A stretch of DNA of 64,000 nucleotides from an uncultured Flavobacteriales bacterium (GCA_943788405.1 CALSQD010000002.1:1023501-1087500); one strand, 5' to 3'; positions 26,671 to 38,160 are shown, counted from the first letter of the stretch. A program made the numbers and translations. Notes: generated from the sequence alone by a model not told the origin.

Positions 26671-27679
26671 TATTCAAGAAAATTACTCCCTAAAAAATTA
26701 CAATACTTTTGGTATAGCTGCAAAAGCAAAATATTTTGCAATATTTGATTCTATCTTATCCCTAAAAGAAATCCTTAAAACCAACCTGCACCAACAAGAA
26801 AAATTCTTCATTTTGGGCAGTGGCTCCAACATACTTTTAACCCAAGACTATAACGGATTAATTTTACACAATAAAATTGAAGGCATCTGCATATTAGAAG
26901 ATAATGACAATGATATACTAGTGGAAGTTGGAGCTGGAGTAGTATGGCATAACTTTGTAATGTGGAGTGTCAGTCAAGAATTGTCAGGAATAGAAAACCT
27001 AGCCCTAATACCAGGAACAGTTGGCGCTAGCCCTGTACAAAATATTGGAGCTTACGGACTAGAAGTAAAAGACACTATACACAAAGTAACAGCACTAGAA
27101 ATTGCAACACAAAAAATAAAAATATTTAACAATAAGGATTGTAAGTTCGCTTACAGAAATTCTACCTTCAAAGAAGAACTGAAAAATCAATTCATTATTA
27201 CAAAAGTTGAATTCCGTTTAAGTAAAACACCACTTAATAAAACAACTTATGGCGCTATTGAGCAGGAGTTAAAAAACAACAATACAGAAGCCAATCCTAA
27301 AAGCATTGCTGAGGCAGTAATCAACATTAGAAGCCGTAAATTACCTGACCCAAAAGTATTAGGAAATAGCGGAAGTTTCTTTAAAAATCCTATTATCGAA
27401 ACCAATCAATTTGAGGAGCTGAAAAAAGAATTTCCAGAAATGGTAGGTTATACAATTTCAGAGAGCAAAACCAAAGTTGCTGCTGGATGGCTTATTGACA
27501 ATGCAGGACTAAAAGGCTACCAAAAAGCAGATGCAGGAGTGCATAAAAACCAAGCTTTAGTTTTAGTAAATTATGGAAATGCTAGTGGAGCTGAAATCCT
27601 TAATTTAGCAAAGGAAATTGAAGAAAAAATAAAAGAAAAATACGGTATTAGTATAGAACCTGAAGTAAATATACTTTAA
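26663..27679 (+). CDS. murB: UDP-N-acetylmuramate dehydrogenase MurB
   Basis: 338-aa FAD enzyme that reduces UDP-GlcNAc-enolpyruvate to UDP-MurNAc in peptidoglycan synthesis. Seen: an N-terminal NYSLKNYNTFG-type motif, the FAD-binding stretch FFILGSGSNILL, PGTVGASPVQNIGAYG, YRNSTFK, and the catalytic-region LGNSGSFFKNP. Length and motifs fit the type I (E. coli-like) MurB. The start overlaps ftsE by eight bases, and the next gene begins after one base. Confidence 0.96.
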   Translation: MSNIQENYSLKNYNTFGIAAKAKYFAIFDSILSLKEILKTNLHQQEKFFILGSGSNILLTQDYNGLILHNKIEGICILEDNDNDILVEVGAGVVWHNFVMWSVSQELSGIENLALIPGTVGASPVQNIGAYGLEVKDTIHKVTALEIATQKIKIFNNKDCKFAYRNSTFKEELKNQFIITKVEFRLSKTPLNKTTYGAIEQELKNNNTEANPKSIAEAVINIRSRKLPDPKVLGNSGSFFKNPIIETNQFEELKKEFPEMVGYTISESKTKVAAGWLIDNAGLKGYQKADAGVHKNQALVLVNYGNASGAEILNLAKEIEEKIKEKYGISIEPEVNIL

Positions 27680-27680
27680 G

Positions 27681-29102
27681 GTGAAAAGTAAAAAACTACA
27701 AGAAAAACTAAGACTCCATTTTCCGTTTACCCCAACAACAGAACAAGATACGCTTATTACTGATATTGCTGATTTTGTAAGCACCATTGGGAGCAGAAGT
27801 ATTTTTATGCTAAAAGGATATGCCGGAACAGGAAAAACTACTTTAGTTTCTACATTGGTTAAATCATTACCCATTTTAGGAAAGCGTTCTGTACTAATGG
27901 CACCAACAGGAAGAGCAGCCAAAGTTTTAGGAAAATACTCCAAAAAATCAGCAAGTACAATACACAAAAAGATTTACTGGATAAGAACCAATAAGAGTGG
28001 AAACACCTTTATTACGCTAAAAGAAAATACACATAGTAACACTATTTTTATAGTGGATGAAGCCTCAATGATTCCTGAAAATTCTGACAAAGGATTTGGG
28101 AATCGTTCCCTCCTAGATGATTTGGTTGAATATGTTTATCAAGGAAGTGATTGTAAACTTATTTTAATTGGTGACACTGCCCAACTCCCTCCAGTGCATT
28201 TGGATATGAGTCCTGCTTTGGATGAAGAAAAATTAGAAGACAATTACAACAAACAAGTCATCTGCAAGGAACTTACCCAAGTGGTAAGGCAAAAGGAAGA
28301 TTCTCTAATACTAGAGAATGCTACTGACCTGAGAAATAGAATTGCAACTAACGATTATTCCTACCCTAAGCTAGCAACTAATGCAGAAGTTATTCGCCTA
28401 AATACTGGGGAGGATTTGCAAGACGCATTGGAAACAGCTTACAGCAATGAAAGAGTAAATGCTACCACTGTACTTTGCCGATCCAACAAAAGAGCCAACC
28501 TTTACAATCAGCAGATAAGAGCCAAAATAAGATGGCAAGAAAATGAAATATCAACTGGAGATATGCTTATGGTGGTGCGTAACAATTATTTTTGGCTTGA
28601 TGATAGTAGCAAAGCAGGATTTATTGCCAATGGTGATATTGTAGAGGTTGTTAAAATAAAAGAAACGATTGAACGCTATGGTTTCCGTTTTGCAAAAGCA
28701 ATCGTAAAAATGGTAGATTATCCTGATGAAAAAGAATTGGATGTAATACTACTTTTAGACACCCTAACTAGCCAAAGCCCAGCCATAACTTATGAGCAAT
28801 ATCAACAACTATACAAAGAGGTTGGCTTGGACTACAAAGGACAAAAAGAAATAAACAAGAAGATAAAGGAAGATGAGTTTTTCAATGCCTTGCAGATAAA
28901 ATTTGCTTACGCCATTACTTGCCATAAATCACAAGGAGGGCAATGGAAAAATGTATTTGTAGATTTAGGTTATTTTACTGAGGACATGTTAGACAAATCC
29001 TACCTAAGATGGCTTTACACTGCCATGACTAGAGCAAGCAAAAAATTATACCTCATTAATTTTAAGAAGGAGTTTTTTGCAAAGACAGATATTAGTAGTT
29101 AG
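27681..29102 (+). CDS. RecD/UvrD-like ATP-dependent DNA helicase (GTG start)
   Basis: 473-aa superfamily 1 helicase. Walker A GYAGTGKTTLV is at residues 46-56, a Gly-Arg-Ala motif (MAPTGRAAKVL) follows, Walker B is IFIVDEASMI, then GDTAQLPPV and the C-terminal UvrD_C_2 segment YAITCHKSQGGQW with LYTAMTRASKKLYL. These are the RecD-like motifs I, II, III, V and VI. It lacks the long N-terminus of RecD2 and so belongs with the short helicases common in Bacteroidetes; the exact repair role is unknown. GTG at 27681, one base after the murB stop, is the only sensible start. Confidence 0.92.
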   Translation: MKSKKLQEKLRLHFPFTPTTEQDTLITDIADFVSTIGSRSIFMLKGYAGTGKTTLVSTLVKSLPILGKRSVLMAPTGRAAKVLGKYSKKSASTIHKKIYWIRTNKSGNTFITLKENTHSNTIFIVDEASMIPENSDKGFGNRSLLDDLVEYVYQGSDCKLILIGDTAQLPPVHLDMSPALDEEKLEDNYNKQVICKELTQVVRQKEDSLILENATDLRNRIATNDYSYPKLATNAEVIRLNTGEDLQDALETAYSNERVNATTVLCRSNKRANLYNQQIRAKIRWQENEISTGDMLMVVRNNYFWLDDSSKAGFIANGDIVEVVKIKETIERYGFRFAKAIVKMVDYPDEKELDVILLLDTLTSQSPAITYEQYQQLYKEVGLDYKGQKEINKKIKEDEFFNALQIKFAYAITCHKSQGGQWKNVFVDLGYFTEDMLDKSYLRWLYTAMTRASKKLYLINFKKEFFAKTDISS

Positions 29103-29156
29103 ATTTTAGTATTTCGACTAAAGTAGTCATTTCAAACTTGATTTGGAAACTATTTT

Positions 29157-29508
29157 TTATTTATGCGGATGACATAAAAAAGAAAAACTGAGATTAAAAG
29201 AGATCCTAATATAAGAACCGCTATTCTTCTTTGTTCATACTCTTGACCTTCGGCTCTTGTATCATCTATATTTTGCTCAGTAATTGCAAAAGGCCTGTCT
29301 ATATATTTATCATAACTGTCAAAATCACCGTAAGTAACAGTTGTAGGTGTTACCCATTGCTCGTTTTTACTATGTTCCCGTGCTATATCCGCTAGATCTC
29401 TTAAAGCATTTGCATCTAAAGTATAACAGAATCTTTTAATAAAATATCTTGAGCAAAGATGCTTGTAGTAAAAAGCAACACCATTAAACTTGTAAAAATT
29501 TTCTTCAT
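29157..29508 (-). pseudogene. Frameshifted gene for a small secreted/membrane protein
   Basis: On the minus strand an ATG at 29508 opens a clear signal peptide (MKKIFTSLMVLLFTTSIFAQ) but stops at a TAG ten codons later. The -1 frame continues without a stop for about 90 codons (YTLDANALRDLADIAREHS, then TEQNIDDTRAEGQEYEQRR, a membrane helix IAVLILGSLLISVFLFL, and CHPHK) to a TAA at 29157-29159. The -1 frame has no start of its own. One added base near the T4ATTA4 run (about 29432-29445) would join them into one protein of about 117 residues. It is a pseudogene or a sequence error; no recognised family. Confidence 0.6.
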
Positions 29509-29593
29509 TTTATAATTATATAACCACCTACTCTATTTGGTTTTCGGCTACCCCATTTTGCCTTTTCCAATATTACAAAAAATATTTTAATTA

Positions 29594-29672
29594 ACCCACC
29601 TCTAACTCCTCCATGGAGGAGAATTATTCGCATTTTCTCAAACCCCCTCTTGGGAGGGGTAAAGGGGTGGGT
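29594..29672. repeat. GC-rich palindromic intergenic element
   Basis: The ends ACCCACC and GGGTGGGT are inverted. Inside are a perfect 16-base palindrome at 29606-29621 centred on CCATGG and a second hairpin CCCCTC/GAGGGG at 29644-29659. It is much richer in G+C than its surroundings. The form matches the small intergenic repeats that are scattered in many Bacteroidetes genomes. Confidence 0.6.
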
Positions 29673-29676
29673 AAAA

Positions 29677-29704
29677 GAAAAGCCGAGCAAATGCTCGGCT
29701 TTTT
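29677..29704. terminator. Bidirectional terminator hairpin (GCCGAGCA/TGCTCGGC)
   Basis: A nine-base arm on each side (29681-29689 and 29692-29700), flanked by A-rich sequence on the left and T-rich on the right, so it can act in both directions. On the minus strand it would end the isocitrate dehydrogenase transcript. Confidence 0.75.
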
Positions 29705-29713
29705 ATCTTTCAT

Positions 29714-29803
29714 GTCATTCTGAATTTAATTCAGAATCTTAATATATGCAATACAGATACTGAAACCTTTAGGTTCAACATAGTTAATCAAGTTCAGTAT
29801 GAC
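29714..29803. repeat. AT-rich palindromic intergenic element
   Basis: Outer inverted arms 29714-29725 and 29792-29803 (GTCATTCTGAAT against GTTCAGTATGAC). An inner perfect hairpin ATTCTGAAT-TTA-ATTCAGAAT lies at 29717-29737 and a smaller one near 29765-29774 (ACCTTTAGGT). GTCATTCTGAA-type repeats are frequent in Bacteroidetes intergenic DNA. Confidence 0.55.
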
Positions 29804-29815
29804 TTTATTAGTAAT

Positions 29816-32065
<2,250 letters not shown>

Positions 32066-32076
32066 TTAAAAGGTTG

Positions 32077-32084
32077 CAAACTTA
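32077..32084 (-). promoter_or_regulatory. -7 promoter box (TAAGTTTG) for icd
   Basis: Exact TAnnTTTG match on the minus strand inside the 44-base gap between the M16 peptidase stop and the icd ATG at 32044, so icd can be expressed apart from dnaX. Confidence 0.55.
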
Positions 32085-32088
32085 AAAA

Positions 32089-35025
32089 TTAGTAACCAAA
32101 TACATCCTCTAAAGTTAAGTGTTTTATTTCACCATATTGCTTTAACACTTCTAAGTCCAAATCATCTTTAGAACCTAAAACCATAACAACCCTTGTACCA
32201 TTAGCAATATGAGAATTATGAAATTCTCTTAAACTACTCATATCAAAAGACTGTACCCCCTCATAAACATCTTTTCTGATATCATAATCAATTCCTAATT
32301 TCTGAGCTTTTTCATATTCTGAAAGCACTTTAGATTTTGTTAACCTTTCTGTTCTTATTTTTTGCTCAATTCCTTCTTTAGCATTATTCATATTTGCTTC
32401 TGCCTCAGGCATCATATTTAACAGCTCAGTCATTCCCACCATAGCATCTGATAATTTATCAGATTGTGTACCAATATAACTCATTAAATAATGAGAATCA
32501 TCAGCATCAGCAGGTACTGTATAAGTACTATAAACTGAATAAGCCAAAGCCTTAGACTCTCTCATTTCTTGGAAAACAATAGAACTCATACCTCCACCAA
32601 AATATTCGTTATGATATTTGATGATTGCATACTCATCCATATTCAATTTATTTCCTTTTGCTAGCATCATCACCTCAGCTTGCTTCATATCATAATCAAC
32701 AACATAAACTAAAGGCTTGTCCATTGCATTTTCAATAAATTCTTTTTTAGCAGGAATAGCTTTAAGTGCTGTATTATTAACATGTAAAGCAGTTAACTTA
32801 TCTTCAACAGCTACCATTTCATCTGGTCCGTAATATAAAATTCTATGCTCGTAAGAAGTTAAGTTATGAATCAAATCCAACAATTCAGCAGAAGTAACAT
32901 TATTTAATTCTTCTTCAGATAAAATATTCATAAATGATGAGTTTGCTCCATATTTAGCATAATTCCCCATAGCCCTCCAAAGGATTACTTGCTTGTTTAA
33001 TTTAGCATCCCCTCTCTTTTTTAATACACTCATTTTCAAATCAACAAGCGCCTCTTCATCAGCAACTGCACCTGAAAGTATTCTTTCAAAAAGTGCTACC
33101 GACTCATCAAAATTATCAGCTAATCCACTTAAAGTAACTTGAATCTTATCGGCACTACAACTTACATTTAGCTCACAACCTAATTTGTAAAATTCTTCTT
33201 CTTTTTGTGCAGGAGTCATATCAGCAGTACCTAAATATTTTAAATAGTCAACTGCTAGTTTTAATCTATTGTCATGGTCTTTCCCCATATCTAAAATATA
33301 GTTCAGTTTGAATCTTTCATTTTCAGTATTTTCTTTATAAATTAAAGAAACATCACCAATGCTTGATTTAGTAATATCTTCTTCAAAATTCAAGAAAACT
33401 GGCTCAACATCAGCAACTTCCTCAGCTAATAAATTAACTAAAAATGGAGATTGATCTTCACGATTAACAGATACTGGAGTAATAGCAGGTTTTGTTACTT
33501 TAATTACTGATTTATCTTCACCAGTTCTTTTATAAACCACCACAAAATTATCAGCATACTTAGCATTTGCAAATTCAACAATATCTTGCTTAGTTACTTT
33601 CTCCAACTCAGCCATTTCATTCTGATGATCTTCCCAAGAAATTCCTAAAGTAAAGGCATCAACAAATTCATTTGCTCTACCACTATTACTTTCTAACTTC
33701 TTAATTTGGTTAACTTTCAAATCAGAAATAATTGCTTCAACTAACCAATCAGGAAAGTTTCCTGCTTTTACTTCCTCAATTTGAGCTAACAATAAGTCTT
33801 TTACTTCTTCCAAAGTTTGTCCTTGTTTTGGGCTCCCATAAAATCCGTGCATAGAATAGTCCTCTAATACATAAGGGAAACATCCTCCTCCAATCAATTC
33901 TTGTGCTTGGTTTAAGTTCAAGTCAATAAGTCCTGCTGCAGAATTTGAAAGTACCATATCCATCATAGTAAGCATTTTTGCATCCTCAGAATTTGCACCA
34001 TCAAAACGGAAACCAATGTATAATCTTTCAGCTTCAGGACCGTACACTTCAGCATAAACTGGCTCAGCAATTGGCGTTTCTTGTCTCACCTCAAAAGTAG
34101 GGTCTTCTTTTCTTTCAAAACTTCCCCAATACTTATTAATAAGGTTGATTGTTTTATCATAATCAAAATCACCTGAAAGGCAAATTGCCATATTATTTGG
34201 AACATAATATTTGTTAAAATACTTTCTAATTTCTGTTAAAGAAGGATTTTTTAAATGTTCAACCGTTCCAATTGTAGTTTGTTGTCCATATTGGTGCGTT
34301 GGGAATAAACCATCAAATAATGCTTCAAACATTTTACGCCCGTCATTATCTAAGCTTATATTTTTTTCTTCATATACTGCCTCTAACTCAGTATGGAATA
34401 ATCTAAAAACAGGATAACGAAAACGCTCAGCCTCTAACTTTAACCATTTCTCAATTTGATTAGAAGGAATATCATTAATATAAACTGTTTTTTCATTTGA
34501 GGTATAAGCATTAGTTCCTTTTGCACCTAATCCACTTACCATTTTATCATACTCATTAGCAATAGCTAGTTTTGCCGCTTCACCTGAAATAGAATCTATT
34601 TGTCTCCAAATTCTATCTCTATTTTCAGTATCTGCCATATCATAAGAACGATACTCTTCATAAAGGGCTTCAATCTTATCTAACATTGGAGCTTCTTTTT
34701 CAAAATCTAAAGAACCATAAACATCAGTACCTTTAAATAGCATATGCTCTAAATAATGCGCTAAACCTGTTGCATCTACTGGATCATTTTTACTTCCAGC
34801 ACGAACTGCAATATTTGTCTGAACTCTTGGAGCATCAGCATAAGCAGTTAAATATACTTTAAGACCATTATCCAAAGTATAAATTCTGGCATTTAACGGA
34901 TCATTTGCTGCCGTTTCATAATTATTTTCAATTTTATTCATTTGTTCTTTTGCGTTTATTGCGAAATAGATTCCTGCAGCTACTATTAGCACAATTGTTA
35001 AGATTTGTTTTGGTTTCATATTCAT
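32089..35025 (-). CDS. M16 family zinc metallopeptidase, membrane-anchored
   Basis: 978-aa pitrilysin/insulinase-type protease. The N-terminal segment KQILTIVLIVAAGIYFAI is a signal anchor. The zinc site HYLEH is at residues 90-94, with the distal glutamate supplied by a segment like LEAVYEEKN. A second, non-catalytic M16 half follows, as usual for full-length members. It probably degrades peptides in the periplasm. Two ATGs are possible (35025 and 35019), giving almost the same protein. Only 13 bases separate it from dnaX, so it is probably in that operon. Confidence 0.95.
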   Translation of the reverse strand: MNMKPKQILTIVLIVAAGIYFAINAKEQMNKIENNYETAANDPLNARIYTLDNGLKVYLTAYADAPRVQTNIAVRAGSKNDPVDATGLAHYLEHMLFKGTDVYGSLDFEKEAPMLDKIEALYEEYRSYDMADTENRDRIWRQIDSISGEAAKLAIANEYDKMVSGLGAKGTNAYTSNEKTVYINDIPSNQIEKWLKLEAERFRYPVFRLFHTELEAVYEEKNISLDNDGRKMFEALFDGLFPTHQYGQQTTIGTVEHLKNPSLTEIRKYFNKYYVPNNMAICLSGDFDYDKTINLINKYWGSFERKEDPTFEVRQETPIAEPVYAEVYGPEAERLYIGFRFDGANSEDAKMLTMMDMVLSNSAAGLIDLNLNQAQELIGGGCFPYVLEDYSMHGFYGSPKQGQTLEEVKDLLLAQIEEVKAGNFPDWLVEAIISDLKVNQIKKLESNSGRANEFVDAFTLGISWEDHQNEMAELEKVTKQDIVEFANAKYADNFVVVYKRTGEDKSVIKVTKPAITPVSVNREDQSPFLVNLLAEEVADVEPVFLNFEEDITKSSIGDVSLIYKENTENERFKLNYILDMGKDHDNRLKLAVDYLKYLGTADMTPAQKEEEFYKLGCELNVSCSADKIQVTLSGLADNFDESVALFERILSGAVADEEALVDLKMSVLKKRGDAKLNKQVILWRAMGNYAKYGANSSFMNILSEEELNNVTSAELLDLIHNLTSYEHRILYYGPDEMVAVEDKLTALHVNNTALKAIPAKKEFIENAMDKPLVYVVDYDMKQAEVMMLAKGNKLNMDEYAIIKYHNEYFGGGMSSIVFQEMRESKALAYSVYSTYTVPADADDSHYLMSYIGTQSDKLSDAMVGMTELLNMMPEAEANMNNAKEGIEQKIRTERLTKSKVLSEYEKAQKLGIDYDIRKDVYEGVQSFDMSSLREFHNSHIANGTRVVMVLGSKDDLDLEVLKQYGEIKHLTLEDVFGY

Positions 35026-35038
35026 TTTTTTTTATCTA

Positions 35039-36799
35039 TTAATAATCAGGGTCAAGTCCCAGTTTCATTCTTAATGTTTCCAAATGAGGATTCTCTTCCA
35101 TCATTTTGGCAAATTTATCTTTATTAGTATAAGGGATATTACTTTTTTCTCCCTCAATAATTGTAGTTGTTATTTCAATATAATCATTCTCCAATTTATT
35201 TCTAAGAAACTCCAACACCATATATTTCTCTTCCATCATCATTTCCACTTGAGAGCTATTACTTAAAGGAAGCTCTATCACATAATTCTCCTTTAATTTA
35301 GGAGGGAAAACGCCCAAGGTAATTCCTAAGTTGGATTTTCCTTTTTGCTTTACAAATACAATTACTTCTTTCCAGGTTTTAAGCATTGCTGAAGCTGGAA
35401 AATCAGTTTTTCTAAGTTTTGAAGTATCTATTTCCTGATCTTCTTCATTTACTTTATTTATATCCTGAAATGCTGCTGTTATTGAAATTGTTTTTGATTT
35501 CTTTTTTCCAGACAATGAAATTCTTGGAGTTGATTTTGGCGCAACAATTTCTTTTTCCTCAATATTCTTAAATGTTGAAACTTCAGTGTTTTCAGTTGTT
35601 TTTTCTGTTTTTTGAGCAATTTCAGGCACTTTTTCAACAGAAACATGCTTTTTTTCATCATTTAAGGTGACTACAAAACTTTTAGGGCTTTTTTTTTCAG
35701 TCATTTGATGTCCTATTGATGAAATTCGCATTAACGACAACTCAACTAATAGTCGTTTATTGTTTGATGTTTTATATTGCACATCACACTCATTACATAA
35801 ATTCAAGGCAGGAATCAAGAAACTTAACTCACATGCTTTTGACTGTTCCAAATATCTATCCTGTAAAGCATCTCCTTTTTCTAGTAATTTAAGTGTACTT
35901 TCATCTTTTGCAACCAATATATCTCTTAAATGTTCAGCCAAGCCATTGATAAAATGATGTCCGTCAAAACCATTATCCAAAATCTCATTAAATAAATTTA
36001 ATAAAGACTTAATGTCATTTATTAAAAGTGCATCAGTAACTTTAAAATAGTAGTCATAATCTAAAATATTCAAATGCTCAATTACTCCTTGGTAAGTCAA
36101 TTGCTTGTCAGAAAAACTTGCTAATCTATCAAACAATGATAAAGAATCACGCATAGCACCATCTGATTTCTGAGCAATTAAATGCAAAGCTTCCTGCTCA
36201 GCTGTAATCCCTTCACTTTTAGCAACAAAAGCTAAATGATTAGAAATATCATTAATACCTACTCTTTTAAAATCAAAAATTTGACATCTTGACAAAATAG
36301 TAGGGATGATTTTATGTTTTTCAGTAGTAGCTAAAATAAACTTAGCATGTTTTGGTGGTTCTTCTAAAGTTTTAAGAAAAGCATTAAATGCCTGGGCAGA
36401 TAACATATGAACCTCATCAATAATATAAATATTATAATCACCAACTTGAGGTGCAAACCTAACCTGATCAACTAACTTTCTAATATCGTCAACTGAATTA
36501 TTAGAAGCAGCATCTAACTCGTGAACATTGAAAGAAGCATTTTCATTAAAAGACTTACAACTCACGCAAGTATTGCAAGCCTCTACATTTTCTGTAATAT
36601 TTTCACAGTTAATTGTCTTAGCTAAAATACGCGCACAAGAGGTTTTACCCACCCCTCTTGGACCACAAAAAAGAAATGATTGTGCTAACTGATTACTTTT
36701 AATTGCATTTTTTAAAGTAGAAGTAATTGAGGATTGCCCTACAACAGCATCAAAAGTTGATGGCCTATACTTCCTAGCAGATACAATAAAATCACTCAT
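35039..36799 (-). CDS. dnaX: DNA polymerase III subunit gamma/tau DnaX
   Basis: 586-aa clamp-loader ATPase. Walker A GPRGVGKTS lies at about residues 45-53. The zinc module has CxxCxxC-type cysteines (CENITENVEACNTCVSCK), then Walker B IYIIDEVHML and the SRC motif (ILSRCQIFDFKR). Domain III is followed by a low-complexity Lys/Glu/Thr linker at about 370-450 and a C-terminal tau-like domain. No frameshift site for a separate gamma form was identified. HolA, the delta subunit, is encoded at 47443. Confidence 0.97.
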   Translation of the reverse strand: MSDFIVSARKYRPSTFDAVVGQSSITSTLKNAIKSNQLAQSFLFCGPRGVGKTSCARILAKTINCENITENVEACNTCVSCKSFNENASFNVHELDAASNNSVDDIRKLVDQVRFAPQVGDYNIYIIDEVHMLSAQAFNAFLKTLEEPPKHAKFILATTEKHKIIPTILSRCQIFDFKRVGINDISNHLAFVAKSEGITAEQEALHLIAQKSDGAMRDSLSLFDRLASFSDKQLTYQGVIEHLNILDYDYYFKVTDALLINDIKSLLNLFNEILDNGFDGHHFINGLAEHLRDILVAKDESTLKLLEKGDALQDRYLEQSKACELSFLIPALNLCNECDVQYKTSNNKRLLVELSLMRISSIGHQMTEKKSPKSFVVTLNDEKKHVSVEKVPEIAQKTEKTTENTEVSTFKNIEEKEIVAPKSTPRISLSGKKKSKTISITAAFQDINKVNEEDQEIDTSKLRKTDFPASAMLKTWKEVIVFVKQKGKSNLGITLGVFPPKLKENYVIELPLSNSSQVEMMMEEKYMVLEFLRNKLENDYIEITTTIIEGEKSNIPYTNKDKFAKMMEENPHLETLRMKLGLDPDY

Positions 36800-36824
36800 T
36801 AATCAATTTTTAAAATACGAAACA

Positions 36825-36832
36825 CAAAACTA
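36825..36832 (-). promoter_or_regulatory. -7 promoter box (TAGTTTTG) for dnaX
   Basis: Exact TAnnTTTG match on the minus strand, 25 bases before the dnaX ATG at 36799, in the region divergent with rpsF. Confidence 0.55.
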
Positions 36833-36910
36833 ACATTTCTTATAAAATAGGGCATAAATATTTCATCAAATTAAAAATGCATCTAATTATGTGAAATTGA
36901 ATGTTTTTAC

Positions 36911-36918
36911 TAAATTTG
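36911..36918 (+). promoter_or_regulatory. -7 promoter box (TAAATTTG) for rpsF-rpsR-rplI
   Basis: Exact TAnnTTTG match 35 bases before the rpsF ATG. The predicted leader is only about 29 bases and A-rich, which leaves little room for a ribosomal-protein autoregulatory RNA structure. Confidence 0.62.
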
Positions 36919-36953
36919 CCGCCCGTAAAAATTATTAACTAAAACAAAAAAAG

Positions 36954-37301
36954 ATGACTACTTACGAAACTGTTTTCATTATGAATCCCGTTTTATCTGA
37001 AGATCAGGTAAAGGAAACAGTAAAGAAATTTGTTGACCACATCAAGAGCAACAAAGGAAAAATTACCAATGAAGAAAATTGGGGATTGAAGAAATTAAAG
37101 TACACAATCCAAAAGAAAAAAACTGGTTTCTATTACCTAATTGAGTTCCAAGCTGACGGACAAATGATTAACGACTTTGAAGTTGAATTCAAAAGAGACG
37201 AGCGTGTTATCAGATGGCAAACTGTTAAATTAGAAAAATTTGCTTTAGCTTATGCTGATAGAAGAAAGAAGAAATTAAGTACTAACGCAAAAGCTGAATA
37301 A
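36954..37301 (+). CDS. rpsF: 30S ribosomal protein S6
   Basis: 115-aa S6, starting [20 protein letters not shown] and containing the conserved [23 protein letters not shown] core. S6 pairs with S18 on the platform of the small subunit; the rpsR gene follows after two bases. The C-terminal tail is short and basic. First gene of a classic rpsF-rpsR-rplI operon. Confidence 0.98.
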   Translation: MTTYETVFIMNPVLSEDQVKETVKKFVDHIKSNKGKITNEENWGLKKLKYTIQKKKTGFYYLIEFQADGQMINDFEVEFKRDERVIRWQTVKLEKFALAYADRRKKKLSTNAKAE

Positions 37302-37303
37302 TC

Positions 37304-37573
37304 ATGGGAAATAAAACAGACATCAAATACCTATCTCCAGTAGATATTGAATTAAGACAACAAAATAAATATTGCCGTTTCAAAAAAATGGGAATAGATT
37401 ATATTGACTATAAAGATCCTGAATTTTTAATGCGTTTTTTAAATGAGCAAGGAAAAATTTTACCAAGAAGAATTACTGGTAACTCATTGAAATTCCAAAG
37501 AAGATTAGCTACAGCTGTAAAAAGAGCAAGACAAATCGCTCTATTACCATATGTTGCTGATAATTTAAAATAA
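37304..37573 (+). CDS. rpsR: 30S ribosomal protein S18
   Basis: 89-aa S18 with the conserved [22 protein letters not shown] and [15 protein letters not shown] motifs, and a CRFKK N-terminal segment that lacks the zinc-ribbon cysteines beyond the single Cys. It binds next to S6. Placed two bases after rpsF and 19 before rplI. Confidence 0.98.
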   Translation: MGNKTDIKYLSPVDIELRQQNKYCRFKKMGIDYIDYKDPEFLMRFLNEQGKILPRRITGNSLKFQRRLATAVKRARQIALLPYVADNLK

Positions 37574-37592
37574 TCATAAAACTTAAGGAAAC

Positions 37593-38036
37593 ATGGATAT
37601 TATATTAAAAGAAAATGTTGAGAAATTAGGTTTCAAAAATGAAATCGTCTCAGTAAAAAATGGGTACGGAAGAAACTTTCTTATTCCTAAAGGACTAGGT
37701 GTTTTAGCTACTGAATCTGCTGTAAAAGTTTTAAATGAAAATTTAAAACAACAAGCTAAAAAAGAAGAAACTGAAATTGCAGCTGCTAACAAAATTGCAG
37801 AAGCATTACCTAAATTAGAAATTGTATTAACTGCAAAAGTTGCTGATGGTGGAACTAAATTATTTGGCTCAGTTAAAACATCACAATTTACAGATGCTTT
37901 AGCAGCATTAGGTCATACTATTGATGCTAGTTTCGTAAAATTACCTAAAGTAAAAGAAATAGGAAAATATGAAGCTGAAGTAAGATTACACAGAACTGTT
38001 AGCGCAACTGTAGCCTATAGCGTTATTGCTGAATAA
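37593..38036 (+). CDS. rplI: 50S ribosomal protein L9
   Basis: 147-aa L9 with N-terminal domain MDIILKENVEKLGFKNEIVS and signature GYGRNFLIPKGLGVLAT, a long charged connecting helix, and the C-terminal domain (GGTKLFGSVKTSQFTDAL). It binds 23S rRNA near the L1 stalk. Last gene of the operon, followed by a strong terminator. Confidence 0.98.
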   Translation: MDIILKENVEKLGFKNEIVSVKNGYGRNFLIPKGLGVLATESAVKVLNENLKQQAKKEETEIAAANKIAEALPKLEIVLTAKVADGGTKLFGSVKTSQFTDALAALGHTIDASFVKLPKVKEIGKYEAEVRLHRTVSATVAYSVIAE

Positions 38037-38056
38037 GTAAAATCACACAAATGTTT

Positions 38057-38086
38057 AAAAGCCGAACCTAACCGTTCGGCTTTTTT
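38057..38086 (+). terminator. Rho-independent terminator after rplI
   Basis: Perfect seven-pair stem GCCGAAC/GTTCGGC (38061-38067 and 38074-38080) with loop CTAACC, A-tract before and six T after. Confidence 0.92.
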
Positions 38087-38123
38087 ATTGCCTAATTTTC
38101 AAGAGAAATGAAATGCAAATTAT

Positions 38124-38131
38124 TATATTTG
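38124..38131 (+). promoter_or_regulatory. -7 promoter box (TATATTTG) for aconitase
   Basis: Exact TAnnTTTG match 29 bases before the ATG at 38161. It lies downstream of an in-frame ATG at 38113, which therefore should not be transcribed and is not the start. Confidence 0.62.
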
Positions 38132-38160
38132 CAACCCTAATTAAAACCAACAAACACAGT

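Larger units (their letters stand above)
29509..29815. other. Intergenic region with two palindromic repeat elements and a terminator
   Basis: 307 bases between the frameshifted gene and the isocitrate dehydrogenase stop. It holds an inverted-repeat element (29594-29672), a terminator hairpin (29677-29704) and a second palindromic element (29714-29803), listed separately. A minus-strand TAATATTG at 29575-29568, one mismatch from the -7 consensus, could serve the frameshifted gene. No gene is seen. Confidence 0.7.

Noticed and set aside
29432..29445. Programmed -1 frameshift as an explanation for the split secreted-protein gene
   Set aside because: No X-XXY-YYZ slippery heptamer is in the right frame and no downstream hairpin stands out; a mutation or read error is simpler.
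36919..36953. S6:S18-binding autoregulatory leader of rpsF
   Set aside because: The predicted leader is about 29 bases, A-rich and without a stable hairpin.
38113..38160. N-terminal extension of aconitase from the ATG at 38113
   Set aside because: A perfect -7 box lies downstream of that ATG, and the 755-aa product from 38161 starts as expected for the family.
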